Shown here piece after piece: positions 26,489-35,791 of a stretch of 64,000 bases of DNA. The notes beneath the pieces are model-generated. The model saw only the letters and a program-made list of their open reading frames with translations. It searched no databases and was not told the DNA's origin. A program made the translations under genes and the position numbers. Each line of letters opens with the position of its first letter. Positions within the stretch are counted from its first letter, which is position 1. This DNA is from Chryseobacterium aquifrigidense (lineage in GTDB: Bacteria; Bacteroidota; Bacteroidia; Flavobacteriales; Weeksellaceae): assembly GCF_006716485.1 (NCBI RefSeq), contig NZ_VFPD01000001.1, positions 210,760 to 274,759 on the forward strand. Reading direction: 5' to 3'.

Positions 26489-29008
26489 TTATTTAATATG
26501 ATTTCCTTTTATAGTTTCATCAAATTTTGTTTTCATAAATTGTTCTGGATCGACACGTGTAGTTCCTCCATAGAAAACTCCGTCAGTTGATGCTTCGATG
26601 TGAACATGATAATACTGAGGTGAAATATCTTTTGCATTACCAGTATTACCCGATTTACCAAAAGCTTTTCCATGTTTTATTTTCTGCCCTTTTGATACAG
26701 AAAATGAATTTAAATGACAGTATCTTATCCAAATAAATTTACCATTTTTATCTTTTGATTTAATAGTAACTATTTTTCCTAAATCACCTTTTGTGTCAAG
26801 AGCTTCTACAACTTCTCCACACAGCATTGATTTTAATTCTTTGTCTAATTGTGCTAAGATATCTGTACCTGTATGATAGTATCCTTTTGGGTGTTTGTTA
26901 TTGTACCGAGGGGTTCTGTGGAATCTATTTTTATTTACATTGTTACTTTGATCATTTAATTTAGGGTTATCTATTACATCAGCATATTCAAAGCATTGTG
27001 AACAATCTTCTGGGCATTTGGATGATTGCTTTTCATCTGGTTTTTCAGGAGAATTATTACAAGTAAATTTTTGTGTTTTATTAGTAATTCCATCATTATA
27101 ACTATTATGATATCTTTCTAAAATTTCGGAACGTTGAATCTTACCATCTCCTTTATTTGTTCCTTTACTTTTTTTATCAACACTTTCATTCTGAGTATAT
27201 TCAATAGTTCCTTTCTCATATAAAACATAATTATCTGATTGATTTACACCTTTAGGAGCAAATACATGTAAATAAATGTCTTCTGGGGTTTTAATTTTAT
27301 TTTTTGAAGGTTCAAAATATTTTTTAACATAATCAAGTTGTTTAATTTCTCCCATTGTTGCAAAACGTAATTTTACTTCATGTAATTTATCAAATCCACT
27401 ACCAGATTTAAATTCTCCAATTGCTTGTAACGCAGATTGTGTAAATTGAATTAATCCAACTGCTCGTGAAGTACGAACTTCTTTCCCTGTTTTTTTATCT
27501 TTTTGAACAAGCCAAAAATCATCTTTTGTTATGGCCTTAACATTCTTTAAAGTTTGCCCCATTATTTGGTGTGCTTTAAATGAGCTTGCCGTTTCAACAT
27601 TCATTACAGCCATTAATCCATTTGCCATTTCTAACTTTCTATTTTCACCCCATAATTCAGCACATATTTGTACTACTTTCTTCCTAAACTCACAACTTAC
27701 TTTTCCACCCCATATTAGATCTTTGTATTGTTCCTGACATATACAACTTCCTGGCTTATCTGGTTTCTGTGTATTTTGCACCCCCGCCGCACTCTTCACC
27801 TTCTCCACCTGCATCAGACCTTCCGAATTTACCCCAAATTTCTGTGATTCTGCAGAAAGATCTTTGGAGATAATTTCGATGAAATAATTTTGTGTATCGG
27901 AATCCGGATCGCCGATAGGAGAGTCTATTCCTTTTCCGAAAATGTCTTTGGTAATGACAAATCCTGAAGTATCACATACATCGGCAGGAATTTTAATATT
28001 TCCGCTTCTGTAGACTTCATCATTGGAAGTGGTATCATATTCCCAGATAACATACTGGATATGTTTTCCCACCATATTCTTGGAGTGGATTCTTACCCTT
28101 ACTTTATCACCTACTGCAACTTTGGAAAGCTCATTTCCTTTATCATCAATGAAAACCGCTTCTATAATATTGCCTTTAGGATCCGGCTGTTTGGGACCAC
28201 CTCCTTGTCCGGCCGGGAATTTTGGGGTGTGTTTATCAGGCTGTGGTTTAGGTTGGGGCTGATTTTGAGGCTGCCCTTTATAATCAGGGTTGGCTACATC
28301 TACATTCACCTGGCTGGCTCCCTGAATTTGGCCTGAGTAAGTGGCCGTAACATAATACTCATGATTCGCGCCTTCATTCCTGTCACCCTTCATCAAAAAC
28401 TGATTGGCCATCTGACGAAGGATTTTTTCATCAGACATCAGAGGAATGGACACTTCCGCAATTCCTTTTTCATTGACCCGAGCCTTATAGCTGCGGGTGT
28501 GACGATTATTTTTATTGATATTAGCATCGTGGCCTTTTCCAGGAGCATCATCTTCCCAAAGGTGAAACTCAATTTCTCTATTAAACATCGCTATGCAATG
28601 AGCCTGCGCAATAAGAGTATCACGGTAGCTGGCTTTATTGACGTCTTTTGCGCCTCTGTTGAAAAGAATTACCTTCTCTATTTTTGAAACCTTATCACTG
28701 GTCGGAATTAATATACAGCTGCCAATCAGTTCTTTGGTGGCAGACATGCCGGGCAAAATTCCTTTTTTAATCTCATAGACTTTCATTTGAAATTCTATAC
28801 CCAGACCTATTTCTCCGAATCTGTACGTTACTTTTTCACCCTTTTTAGGTTGGTTGGTAATATCTTTCCAGCTTCCGTTTTTCTGTTTCTTGTACAGATA
28901 CCATTCATAGTCACCTTTCAGACCAAATGAGAGTCCTGAAGGTTTTATTTCGTAGGTATAGGTTGTTCCTACCAGAGGATTCTGATTCCCGATAATAGTT
29001 CCTGTCAT
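26489..29008 (-). CDS. Large effector with lysozyme-like and M23 peptidase domains
   Basis: 839 residues, no signal peptide. Residues 1 to about 400 contain two or three Ig-like beta domains, plus a Pro/Gln-rich linker near 245-275. A lysozyme-like region follows (about 420-620), with MNVETASSFKAHQ (probable catalytic Glu) and SRAVGLIQFTQSALQAIG, as in transglycosylase folds. An M23-type endopeptidase region occupies about 710-835: GYYHTGTDILAQLDKELKSM (H and D metal ligands) and YYHVHIEAS (HxH). So both glycan and peptide bonds of peptidoglycan may be cut. It is encoded just after a LysM-DUF4280 protein (3-bp gap). Delivery by a type VI apparatus is inferred; none is in the window. Confidence 0.75.
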   Translation of the reverse strand: MTGTIIGNQNPLVGTTYTYEIKPSGLSFGLKGDYEWYLYKKQKNGSWKDITNQPKKGEKVTYRFGEIGLGIEFQMKVYEIKKGILPGMSATKELIGSCILIPTSDKVSKIEKVILFNRGAKDVNKASYRDTLIAQAHCIAMFNREIEFHLWEDDAPGKGHDANINKNNRHTRSYKARVNEKGIAEVSIPLMSDEKILRQMANQFLMKGDRNEGANHEYYVTATYSGQIQGASQVNVDVANPDYKGQPQNQPQPKPQPDKHTPKFPAGQGGGPKQPDPKGNIIEAVFIDDKGNELSKVAVGDKVRVRIHSKNMVGKHIQYVIWEYDTTSNDEVYRSGNIKIPADVCDTSGFVITKDIFGKGIDSPIGDPDSDTQNYFIEIISKDLSAESQKFGVNSEGLMQVEKVKSAAGVQNTQKPDKPGSCICQEQYKDLIWGGKVSCEFRKKVVQICAELWGENRKLEMANGLMAVMNVETASSFKAHQIMGQTLKNVKAITKDDFWLVQKDKKTGKEVRTSRAVGLIQFTQSALQAIGEFKSGSGFDKLHEVKLRFATMGEIKQLDYVKKYFEPSKNKIKTPEDIYLHVFAPKGVNQSDNYVLYEKGTIEYTQNESVDKKSKGTNKGDGKIQRSEILERYHNSYNDGITNKTQKFTCNNSPEKPDEKQSSKCPEDCSQCFEYADVIDNPKLNDQSNNVNKNRFHRTPRYNNKHPKGYYHTGTDILAQLDKELKSMLCGEVVEALDTKGDLGKIVTIKSKDKNGKFIWIRYCHLNSFSVSKGQKIKHGKAFGKSGNTGNAKDISPQYYHVHIEASTDGVFYGGTTRVDPEQFMKTKFDETIKGNHIK

Positions 29009-29011
29009 GGC

Positions 29012-29863
29012 TTAGCTGTAATAAAGTTCGTCTGTATCTTTTGTATCTTCCTTGAATTCATCAAAATCCACAACGGGATTATAAACCTGCTGTTCCTGCG
29101 TATTTGCTTTGGCAACCTGGCTTTTACCGACTTCACTTTGCTGTCCGTGCTTGAGAATAGTTATTTTTCCTCCTGTGCTGCACATCAGTTCTGAGATTTC
29201 TGTAACGCAGCTTTTTCCCATCACTTTTACTTTCTCATACGTCTTCTGCCACTTTTCTGCTGGGGCATAAGCACACGGAAGATAGCCTCCTGAAGTTGGC
29301 TTGAGTTTGCATTGTCCGAACGGCTGTGCTGCAGGATCCAGTTGAAGGTCATCCTCGGTTACAGCAAGATAATCAGCGTTTCCTTCTTCATCATTCCAGT
29401 AGTGCTTCTGATGGCTGGTCACTTTAAATTTTGGAAATTTAAATCCCTGATTACATTGCACAGTTCCTTTCTGCACAACGAAATATTTTCCTTCGTGAGG
29501 ACTGGAGCCACTGTCTTCTTTTTTATCCTTCTTTTCCTCTTTAGCTGTTTGCTGTTCAGTTTTTCCGGATGGCTGCTCTTCATTTTGTGGAGTTTCTTCC
29601 ATTGAATTTCCTTCATCGGAGCCTACATCTTCTGAAGATTCCTCCTGAGAAGATAGAGATATATTTTGAGGTTCTGTTTCCTCAGTCATAAACTGGGAAT
29701 CTTCCGGAATCATAATCGTTTTTCCCGGAACAGGTTCCTGCATGACATCTTCCGGCGGACAGTGGAGATTATGGTAAGTTTTTAAAATACCTTCATTTTT
29801 CAGCTTAAACTGCCGGGCCAGTGAACTGAAAGTGTCGCCTTTTTGTGTGACATAATTTTTCAT
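29012..29863 (-). CDS. LysM + DUF4280 (PAAR-like) protein
   Basis: 283 residues in three parts. A LysM domain is at residues 2-52 (YVTQKGDTFSSLARQFKLKN ... GKTIMIP). A Ser/Glu/Lys-rich linker spans about 55-125. A DUF4280 domain follows at about 127-240 (YFVVQKGTVQCNQGFKFPKF, and GKSCVTEISELMCSTGGKIT). DUF4280 is regarded as PAAR-like, a spike-tip domain that sharpens the puncturing end of contractile injection machines and carries effectors. The gene is packed between another LysM protein gene (1-bp gap) and the effector gene (3-bp gap), as expected for a spike-tip loader of that effector. Confidence 0.85.
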   Translation of the reverse strand: MKNYVTQKGDTFSSLARQFKLKNEGILKTYHNLHCPPEDVMQEPVPGKTIMIPEDSQFMTEETEPQNISLSSQEESSEDVGSDEGNSMEETPQNEEQPSGKTEQQTAKEEKKDKKEDSGSSPHEGKYFVVQKGTVQCNQGFKFPKFKVTSHQKHYWNDEEGNADYLAVTEDDLQLDPAAQPFGQCKLKPTSGGYLPCAYAPAEKWQKTYEKVKVMGKSCVTEISELMCSTGGKITILKHGQQSEVGKSQVAKANTQEQQVYNPVVDFDEFKEDTKDTDELYYS

Positions 29864-29864
29864 A

Positions 29865-30887
29865 TTATCCTTGTGTTATATTGATGTGATGTTGGTGTAT
29901 CAATATTCCTTCATGGCTGAGTAAAACCGAGGCTTTAGCCTGAAGAAGATTCTTATTTTTGGTGTGAGTGGTGTATTCTAATATGATATTTCCTGAAGCC
30001 GGTTCTGCAGCCTGCTCCTGAAGTCTGATCCCGCGCATGATCTCCTGCGGAGTACATAATTCGGTGATTTTTCCGTTTAAAATAGTCAAAACAGAGTTTT
30101 CTTCTTCATTTTTCTGTTCAGGATTGATTTCACAGGCTACCGGAAATGAATTCTGTAAAAAATAAAAGCGTTCTGTCCACTTTATTTTTCTCCGGAACCA
30201 GTCTGTTTTAGGAAATAAAGTCTGAAAGAGGAGCGTACTCTGAAATTGCTGTAATAAAAATGCTTCATTGCTGATGTTCCTTTCAAACGAATCCATATAA
30301 TTTTGAGCCACTTCTCCTATATAAAACTCTTCAATATCTTTACGCTTTTGAGTAAAGTTGTCTGTAATTTTTTTATGATCTGCCAATCCTTTTATCCTGC
30401 CTTGTTCATTTAGGACAAATTCAAGAGGCATAATGCTTTTCATACAGGCTAGAGAAAGGCCGCTTACCTTATCATCCGGTTCATTTCCCCCGGTTTTAAA
30501 GTCTTTTTGACTGTAGCTAAGCACATACTGACCTTTGTTTTTGTCTTTTCTAAGATTTAAATCAATGGTATAATCGATGTTAACCGGAGATTCAAAAGGG
30601 GTCTCAAAAGTTTCATTGATATTATATGTCTGGGCCCAAAAGGAATCAGAGAACCGAGAGGGAAGGCTGCTATTCTTTTCATTTTCCTTCTGAGATTCTG
30701 TTTTAAAATGAATAGGGACAAAAATCTTTTTAACGTCATTAAGGTTTTCGAACCAGACTTTATCCATTTTCGGGCAATGAGAATTATGAAACACCTTAAG
30801 CTCCTCACTGCTCATACCCAGCCGGGAAGCGATGGAGGTAAGTGTGTCTCCGTTTCGTACCTGATATTGTAAAAAATCAATTTCCAT
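29865..30887 (-). CDS. LysM-domain protein, effector-associated
   Basis: 340 residues, no signal peptide. The N-terminal LysM domain is at about residues 6-56 (YQVRNGDTLTSIASRLGMSS ... KKIFVPI). The remaining about 280 residues are of mixed structure and not assigned to a family. It is the first gene of the effector operon. In cognate clusters of Bacteroidota, proteins of this kind precede the DUF4280 gene and may act as adaptor or chaperone for loading; that is inference from order. LysM in a protein without export signal fits a secreted-by-injection protein that binds the target wall. Confidence 0.7.
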   Translation of the reverse strand: MEIDFLQYQVRNGDTLTSIASRLGMSSEELKVFHNSHCPKMDKVWFENLNDVKKIFVPIHFKTESQKENEKNSSLPSRFSDSFWAQTYNINETFETPFESPVNIDYTIDLNLRKDKNKGQYVLSYSQKDFKTGGNEPDDKVSGLSLACMKSIMPLEFVLNEQGRIKGLADHKKITDNFTQKRKDIEEFYIGEVAQNYMDSFERNISNEAFLLQQFQSTLLFQTLFPKTDWFRRKIKWTERFYFLQNSFPVACEINPEQKNEEENSVLTILNGKITELCTPQEIMRGIRLQEQAAEPASGNIILEYTTHTKNKNLLQAKASVLLSHEGILIHQHHINITQG

Positions 30888-31000
30888 CCAATGTGAATTA
30901 TCAGATAAAGCTATTAAAAAACTCTGTTGGAAATTAATTTTTGGGATTAAATTTTAAAAATTGTCGTAGAATTACGACATGAAATTGATGGTGTGAAGAA

Positions 31001-31068
31001 AACCACCCCGAAAACCACCCCGTCAAAAATTCTTTGAATTTTCGCCACCTTTCCAGTGGAATTTTTAA
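31001..31068 (-). repeat. Dispersed palindromic repeat, copy 3 (inverted, rearranged)
   Basis: AACCACCCCG is partly duplicated (AACCACCCCGAAAACCACCCCGTC in two halves), then AAATTCTTTGAATTTT, CGCCACC and a degraded distal hairpin. It ends 26 bp before the start of the gene at 31094. Confidence 0.75.
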
Positions 31069-31093
31069 TTTTAAAGCTATAAAAAAAGAAAAT

Positions 31094-31741
31094 ATGAAGA
31101 ATAGATTCTTGCATGGAGTTTTCATACTATTGATTAGTTTAGGTTCTGCATATGCTCAGAAGTCTGGTGATCAGGCATCTGTTTTTTTCACTACCAAAGC
31201 TCGGGATACTGTAAAGATTGAGGAAATATTGGACGAAAAAGATACTACAGGCAGCAAAAGTTTAAAAAATAGGATAAAACCTATTCAGGCTAATTTTAAA
31301 AGTATCAATTCCATAACAACATGGGCTTCTGTTAAAAAGAAGGATATTGAAGAAGAATCTGCAGAAGGTGGGGAGGCAACATTTTATTATACGGATAGAG
31401 GTCTGCAAAAAGTAATTGCGAAACATTATGGAGAAATGGGACAGAAGCTGACAGAATATTATCTTCTTAACGGACAACTTTCTTTTGTTTTCGAAAAAGA
31501 ATATAAATATAACCGACCGCTTTTCTACGATGCTAAAGCAATGAAAGAAAATAATGATACTGAAGCATTTGATTTGAAAAAATCAAAGATTACAATGACC
31601 CGGAATTATTTTGAGAACGGAAATATCATTCTGATCAGCAATAATGACATACACGGATCAGGTATCAGTTCGGATTATCCGGCTGAGCAGGAGAAAGAGA
31701 TCAAAGAAGATTTTAAAAGGCTTCTGAAGCTTGTGAATTAG
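31094..31741 (+). CDS. Secreted protein of unknown function
   Basis: About 215 residues with a Sec signal peptide (MKNRFLHGVFILLISLGSAY, ending AYAQ). The mature part is hydrophilic with the strand TEYYLLNGQLSFVFEKEYKY and TRNYFENGNIILISNN, similar in style to small periplasmic or lipid-exposed proteins of Bacteroidota, but no family is recognised. An upstream in-frame ATG (31034) lies within the dispersed repeat and lacks a signal at the N-terminus, so 31094 is preferred. It lies opposite the effector operon, in the 0.86-kb gap between that operon and the zinc-ribbon gene. Confidence 0.65.
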   Translation: MKNRFLHGVFILLISLGSAYAQKSGDQASVFFTTKARDTVKIEEILDEKDTTGSKSLKNRIKPIQANFKSINSITTWASVKKKDIEEESAEGGEATFYYTDRGLQKVIAKHYGEMGQKLTEYYLLNGQLSFVFEKEYKYNRPLFYDAKAMKENNDTEAFDLKKSKITMTRNYFENGNIILISNNDIHGSGISSDYPAEQEKEIKEDFKRLLKLVN

Positions 31742-31748
31742 AGTAGCG

Positions 31749-32288
31749 TTATAGTTTATCAGCTTTGATAATATTCAGTCTTTCTTCCACTTCATTAATT
31801 CTTTTAAGCCAATAGTTGATTCCTTCCTGATTAGTCACTGTTTCTTTAAAAGCATTACGGTTGACGGTCCATAGGTGTGAACTGTTTTTTTGATAATCCA
31901 GCTCGCGTTCTTTTTTATTTTCTGGCTCTATCCGGTATCTCCAGAATACCAGCGATTTCATATATTCTGAACGGACTTTTTCTAGATAGTCAATAATAGC
32001 CTTCCGGTCCTGGGGAATATATCCCGGTCCGGAGCATCCACATGAATGAAAAGTAATTCCAACCGTATACAAATCACGGATGTGAGCCCATTGCTTGTCA
32101 TCATTTTTGGGAGGGGATTTAAAATCAAGTCCCATATTGGCCATCAGATTTCCACATTCAGGGCACTTGGCTTCTACAGAGGTCTGAGCATCCCGGTCCA
32201 CATCTTTCAGGTGGCGGCGTTTGAATGTTTTCTGGCAGTTAAAACAGGCATAATGTCCTTTGTAAACCATCATGGCATATCGGCACAT
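31749..32288 (-). CDS. Zinc-ribbon protein of unknown function
   Basis: 179 residues, soluble. Two Cys pairs typical of a zinc ribbon are visible: YACFNCQKTF (CxxC, about residues 14-17) and AKCPECGNLM (CxxC, about 39-42), with a further Cys-Gly-Cys (HSCGCSGPG) in the middle. The C-terminus is helical (coiled-coil-like NRINEVEERL region). The 20-bp gap to the 165-residue gene upstream suggests a two-gene operon. Function unknown; it could belong to the accessory effector locus or be a housekeeping remnant. Confidence 0.65.
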   Translation of the reverse strand: MCRYAMMVYKGHYACFNCQKTFKRRHLKDVDRDAQTSVEAKCPECGNLMANMGLDFKSPPKNDDKQWAHIRDLYTVGITFHSCGCSGPGYIPQDRKAIIDYLEKVRSEYMKSLVFWRYRIEPENKKERELDYQKNSSHLWTVNRNAFKETVTNQEGINYWLKRINEVEERLNIIKADKL

Positions 32289-32308
32289 AGTAAAATCTTA
32301 TTCTTTGG

Positions 32309-32806
32309 TTATAAGTTATTTTGTATTTGTTTTTCCTCTTCATTATAATTGATTCCCATCAGGCTGGCGGCGCTTCTCGGGTCGTAGACCGACCACACAT
32401 CTCCCCAGGGAAATTTGAAGGTGCAGCTTGGGTAAGGTTTTTTCTTTTTTTGGGTTGGAGGCTTATTCAGAATTTTCGATAGAAAAGTGTTGTTCCGGTG
32501 AAAAACGTTCATTTCTTTTTCTTCTGTCCATTCATTCCAGTCTTTGGCATCACCATTTTCCCATGTGTTCATATGGATAATGTCCAGCTGGTCTTTAAAA
32601 AAGCACAGGCTGAAAGATACCTGATATCCCTGTATTTCTATAGCCTTAAAATAATACCAAAAATATCCGGTTTTTACATCCCACAGATTATGATACTTTT
32701 CTTTATAAAAATCAGAATGTTTCAGGTGATCAAGACTCATTCCTTTATAAAGTGTGGTAGCAAAGGCTTCCAGCTCTATAACTCCATTTTCACTGTTAAT
32801 CAGCAT
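32309..32806 (-). CDS. Hypothetical protein, possible immunity-type gene
   Basis: 165 residues, soluble, aromatic-rich (for example DVKTGYFWYYFKAIEIQGYQ), with a Pro/Lys-rich loop KKKKPYPSC and the ending WGDVWSVYDPRSAASLMGI. No family recognised. The size and composition resemble cytoplasmic immunity proteins of toxin clusters, but I have no motif to support that. It is first in a pair with the zinc-ribbon gene. A tiny hexamer run (GAAATA x3) lies upstream near 32880. Confidence 0.55.
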   Translation of the reverse strand: MLINSENGVIELEAFATTLYKGMSLDHLKHSDFYKEKYHNLWDVKTGYFWYYFKAIEIQGYQVSFSLCFFKDQLDIIHMNTWENGDAKDWNEWTEEKEMNVFHRNNTFLSKILNKPPTQKKKKPYPSCTFKFPWGDVWSVYDPRSAASLMGINYNEEEKQIQNNL

Positions 32807-32915
32807 GTCCCAAAAAATTGAAGCTATAAATATACCCGTTTTTTCTTTACAGACAACGAATAATATTTACAGCTTCAATAGAAATAGAAATAGAAATATC
32901 GGTGTGTATTATGTG

Positions 32916-35195
32916 TTATGGATTTGATATTATTAATGTGGATGGGATGTCAGACAGCCATAGACTCTTTGTATCGATCAGGTTTTTCCAGCTTTTACTG
33001 CTGATAAGCATCAGATCCTGGGAATTCAGGAATTCTTTCTCAATCTTTTTCTCATTGTACAGCGTGATATGATTGGGAGCTACCTGTTCAATACTTCTTA
33101 TCAGTTCTTTTACCTCAATATTATTTCGGATCTGTCCTGCAGCATCAAGGATGATAATCTGAGAATTATTGTTATTGATCAACCTTTTTGCATATTCAAG
33201 AAGGTAGAAATCACTCAGATTAAAGATCGGAACAAATACTTTATCGGCTGCTTTAAAATCTTTTTCCACCAAAATTCCTACAGGAATATTTGTTTTGTCG
33301 AGAATCTGAAGCGTAAAATCGTCAAAAGGAGAATTGTTGAATATGTTTCCTTTACCTTTTACCGTGTTCAGTAGTTTTTCAGGATTAATAATCTTGGTGG
33401 TAAAACCTAATAACCTTCCTAATAAACTGCCTTCATACATAGATTTTCCAAGCATGATCAGAAGAAGATCATAATGTCCTTTGTTGGTAATGCTGGTAAG
33501 ATCGCTTTCAATATCAGTAGAGGCTTTGAAGAGCGTAGTGACCTCCAAATTCAGATCGTGGGAGGTTTCAATGACATTCTGAAACTGTGACTCCTCATAC
33601 TCGTTGATGTCATAGGCATGCATTTCATCTACCGGAGCAATATTCATTGCGGTGATGCTTTTATTGCCGTTCATTTTATGAGTAAAATTGTGTGCAAGTT
33701 TCAATAAGGTACTTCCGGATTCCGGCTTGTCAAATGAGAGAAGAACGCGGTATTTGGAATCATTATCCTGAATAGACTCGTCCTGGTTCTTTTTAGATTT
33801 AAAAATAAAATTAATGAAATCCAGTGCCGGTCCTGTCATGAAAGTAGTAAAGAGAGCCATGATCACCAGCATTGCAAAAATTTCAGGGCTTAAAACACCA
33901 AGGTCATATCCGATGTTCAGCACAATAAGTTCCATAAGGCCTCTTGTATTCATCAGAGCTCCTATCGTTAAGCTTTCTTTCCAGTTTATACCTACAAACC
34001 TGGCGGTCAGGGCACTTCCTGCAAACTTTCCAAGAACTGCGGTGAGAATAATAAATCCTGCCGTCATCCACAGGTGGCTGTCGTTAAGCAGGCCAATCTG
34101 GGTACGAAGTCCTGTAAATACAAAGAATAATGGAAGCAGAAGCACCAATGCCACATCCTCTACCTTATCAATAAAAAGCGTACGGAACTTTGTATTTTCC
34201 GGCATAATAGCTCCTGCCATAAAGGCTCCAAATAAAGCGTGAATACCGATTACTTCAGTAGCATATGCAGATAAGATCAATGTCAGAAAGAAAATAGCCA
34301 CCATGGGTTTGCTGATCGTATTTTTTCCGGCCTGAAGGTCTCCGATTCTTTTCAGGAAAGGTCTTACAATTTTAATCATTAAAAATACATAAGCAATAGC
34401 CATGATAATCACATAGATAGAGCTTGTAAAAGAACCCGCTTTTACAATAGCAATGACTGCTGCCAGAATGCACCATGCAGTAATATCATCTGCAGCTGCA
34501 CAGGTAATAACAATCGTTCCCAGTTTGGTTTTCTGAAGGTTTCTTTCCTGTACGATTCTTGCCAGGACCGGAAATGCAGTGATACTCATCGAAATGGCTA
34601 TAAATAAAGCAAAAGACGTAAACTGAATCCCATCCGGAGCAAATTCCTGATAAACAAAATAAGAAAGTCCTATTCCCAATGCAAAAGGAATAATAATACT
34701 CGCATGGCTGATGACAACCGCATCATGAGCTTTTTTCCTTAATACACTCAGATCCAGTTCCATCCCAACGATATACATGAACAGGATAAGACCTATCTGG
34801 CTCAGAAACTGAAGGTTGCCTAATGATTCTTTAGGAAAAAGAAATGCAGAAAACTCAGGGAAATACATTCCCACAAGTGATGGTCCTAATACAATACCTG
34901 CAATCATTTCTCCGATTACGGTAGGCTGTTTTATTTTCATACAAATCCATCCAAAAAGCCTTGCTGTCATAATAATAGTGACAATTTGTGCCAATAATAA
35001 GGCAAGCGGATGGTGAAGATTGGTTTTGAATGATTCCAGGAAATTATCCCAGGTAGAGCCGGTGCTGGTGTTAGCAACAATATTTTCCTTTACTTCCAGC
35101 GTCTGTCCTTCAATGATGAAATAATACATCAGAGCAGAAAAAACGGCTATGGTCGTGATATAGAAAATTAAATTTTTGTATTTCCCCAAATTCAT
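32916..35195 (-). CDS. Kef-type cation:proton antiporter with USP-like tail
   Basis: 759 residues. After one N-terminal helix, a CPA2-type transporter domain (about 60-470) shows QPTVIGEMIAGIVLGPSLVG, GLILFMYIVGMELDLSVL and TCAAADDITAWCILA (the conserved acidic pair of the ion site); it should exchange K+ or Na+ for H+ across the inner membrane. The C-terminal about 280 residues are cytoplasmic and look like one or two universal-stress-protein-type Rossmann domains (KYRVLLSFDKPESGSTLLKL; IPVGILVEKDFKAADKVFVP), probably regulatory. A single-gene transcript; no glutathione-type KTN domain is visible. Confidence 0.88.
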   Translation of the reverse strand: MNLGKYKNLIFYITTIAVFSALMYYFIIEGQTLEVKENIVANTSTGSTWDNFLESFKTNLHHPLALLLAQIVTIIMTARLFGWICMKIKQPTVIGEMIAGIVLGPSLVGMYFPEFSAFLFPKESLGNLQFLSQIGLILFMYIVGMELDLSVLRKKAHDAVVISHASIIIPFALGIGLSYFVYQEFAPDGIQFTSFALFIAISMSITAFPVLARIVQERNLQKTKLGTIVITCAAADDITAWCILAAVIAIVKAGSFTSSIYVIIMAIAYVFLMIKIVRPFLKRIGDLQAGKNTISKPMVAIFFLTLILSAYATEVIGIHALFGAFMAGAIMPENTKFRTLFIDKVEDVALVLLLPLFFVFTGLRTQIGLLNDSHLWMTAGFIILTAVLGKFAGSALTARFVGINWKESLTIGALMNTRGLMELIVLNIGYDLGVLSPEIFAMLVIMALFTTFMTGPALDFINFIFKSKKNQDESIQDNDSKYRVLLSFDKPESGSTLLKLAHNFTHKMNGNKSITAMNIAPVDEMHAYDINEYEESQFQNVIETSHDLNLEVTTLFKASTDIESDLTSITNKGHYDLLLIMLGKSMYEGSLLGRLLGFTTKIINPEKLLNTVKGKGNIFNNSPFDDFTLQILDKTNIPVGILVEKDFKAADKVFVPIFNLSDFYLLEYAKRLINNNNSQIIILDAAGQIRNNIEVKELIRSIEQVAPNHITLYNEKKIEKEFLNSQDLMLISSKSWKNLIDTKSLWLSDIPSTLIISNP

Positions 35196-35291
35196 GATTC
35201 CAATATTTTATGCAAATTTGATAAGAATATAGTTATGTTAAATATCCTTTTTTTTTAAATGTAACGAATGTTCTAAAAAATGTAATAAAAT

Positions 35292-35681
35292 CTATCTGAA
35301 AGAATAGCCGAGCCCGATTCCTATTTTCCAGGTGCCATTCTGATCGGCTGTTTTCGTATTGTAATAAGCAGGAATCTGAAGGGCAATCTTTTTATAAACC
35401 ATAGTGAAGCCGGCAGCTAAAGTGGGCATAATAGGGCTGTTTTTAGTTCCCGATGAACGGTCTTCTTTAATTCTCAATGAAGGAAGCATTCCCAATATAA
35501 ATTTTACGTTTTTGCAAGTAAGGCTTACGTTCGGTCCGGTAAAGTTGATAAATGCACCATGATCTACATATCCGGCTGCTGCTATCCCGTCAAAAAACGA
35601 AACCTTTAATTTTGAGGAGGTTTCCTGGGAAAAACACAAGCCGGATATGAGAAGTCCTGCAGCATAGAAACAGTTTTTCAT
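35292..35681 (-). CDS. Secreted beta-rich protein, 129 residues
   Basis: Signal peptide MKNCFYAAGLLISGLCFSQE, then alternating strands (SLTCKNVKFILGMLPSLRI, FTMVYKKIALQIPAYYN) ending KIGIGLGYSFR, a typical barrel C-terminus. Likely a small outer-membrane barrel or periplasmic beta protein; function unknown. It is transcribed from TACTTTTG at 35704. The LytTR regulator gene ends 110 bp upstream of it on the same strand... its own start is separate, so linkage is weak. Confidence 0.6.
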   Translation of the reverse strand: MKNCFYAAGLLISGLCFSQETSSKLKVSFFDGIAAAGYVDHGAFINFTGPNVSLTCKNVKFILGMLPSLRIKEDRSSGTKNSPIMPTLAAGFTMVYKKIALQIPAYYNTKTADQNGTWKIGIGLGYSFR

Positions 35682-35703
35682 TATAAAATCAATTAATTCT
35701 ATA

Positions 35704-35711
35704 CAAAAGTA
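35704..35711 (-). promoter_or_regulatory. -7 promoter element, 129-residue secreted protein
   Basis: TACTTTTG on the minus strand matches TAnnTTTG exactly, 22 bp upstream of the ATG at 35681. Confidence 0.5.
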
Positions 35712-35791
35712 AAGGGATTACTTACTGAAAAAGGGGAGTTGTAATAAAGGGGCTGTATTCTGTAATAAAACCGGAAAGATTTGAAAAAGGG

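Noticed and set aside
26489..30887. A complete type VI secretion locus
   Set aside because: Only effector-type genes (LysM, DUF4280, hydrolase) are present; no sheath, tube, baseplate or ClpV-type genes occur in the window.
33814..34242. A 142-codon plus-strand frame within the antiporter
   Set aside because: It is antisense to a strongly conserved transporter domain, with biased composition that mirrors the real gene; a shadow.
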